Source of the DNA: Heterobasidion occidentale
Taxonomy: Eukaryota; Basidiomycota; Agaricomycetes; Russulales; Bondarzewiaceae
Length of the DNA: 64,000 nt
NCBI GenBank assembly: GCA_039111635.1
Contig: JBCAQO010000001.1
Coordinates: forward strand, 2,914,001 to 2,978,000
Reading direction: 5' to 3'
Below the pieces are notes generated by a model that was not told the origin of the DNA, did no database searches, and saw nothing but the letters and a program-made list of their open reading frames with translations. The first letter of the stretch is position 1; every line of letters begins with the position of its first letter. This document shows positions 63,989-64,000 of this stretch, piece by piece. The translations under genes and the position numbers were made by a program.

Positions 63989-64000
63989 CTTAGAAGGGCT

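Overview
The window looks like nuclear DNA of a basidiomycete fungus, most likely an Agaricomycete. Its coding capacity is split by many short GT-AG introns (mostly 50-65 nt). The proteins read as mushroom-type orthologues of conserved eukaryotic genes, and there is a GPI-type chitin deacetylase, an F-box-like remnant and a large-subunit fungal catalase. I see no prokaryotic features, CRISPR array, rRNA or convincing tRNA. The assignment rests on gene structure and recognised protein blocks, not on a search.

Layout, left to right. 1-5 kb: 3' part of a mitochondrial DnaJ (MDJ1 type, +) and a complete MFS efflux transporter (+). 5-7.7 kb: no identifiable gene. 7.7-13 kb: choline kinase (+) converging on a tandem CCCH zinc-finger RNA-binding protein (-). 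13-15.7 kb: nothing identifiable. 15.7-23.6 kb: one very large gene on the minus strand, proteasome activator Blm10/PA200. 24-26.7 kb: two mitochondrial membrane protein genes in tandem (AIM18-like and TIM21). 27.2-30.9 kb: V-ATPase subunit F (-) and Ecdysoneless/SGT1 (+), sharing a promoter of roughly 120 bp. 31.7-34.2 kb: AP-3 sigma (+) and Mediator subunit 6 (-). 34.4-36.7 kb: NRAMP metal transporter (+). 37-39.6 kb: large-subunit catalase (-). 41.36-42.77 kb: a 1.4-kb inverted-repeat element that looks like a non-autonomous DNA transposon. 44-45.1 kb: C2H2 transcription factor (-). 48.2-51 kb: MCM5 (-), divergent from CSN6 (+, 51.4-52.8 kb). 53.1-53.9 kb: broken F-box-like gene (-). 54.2-62.6 kb: TMEM205/DUF4149-like (+), U2 snRNP A' (-), Sac1 phosphatase (+), SET/NAP histone chaperone (+), chitin deacetylase (+). 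The last exon of an unidentified minus-strand gene sits at the right edge.

Most genes are conserved housekeeping functions in no evident pathway cluster: mitochondrial import and folding, the proteasome and COP9, DNA replication, splicing, lipid signalling and vesicle traffic. The unusual material is (i) frame breaks in otherwise well-conserved genes (AP-3 sigma, catalase and possibly the CCCH gene), which may be small assembly errors or real lesions; (ii) the inverted-repeat element with AT-rich subterminal repeats; (iii) two GC-AG introns; (iv) a proteasome-activation tail whose codons are split by a terminal intron; (v) a simple-repeat cluster at the right edge. I found no convincing new multi-gene system.
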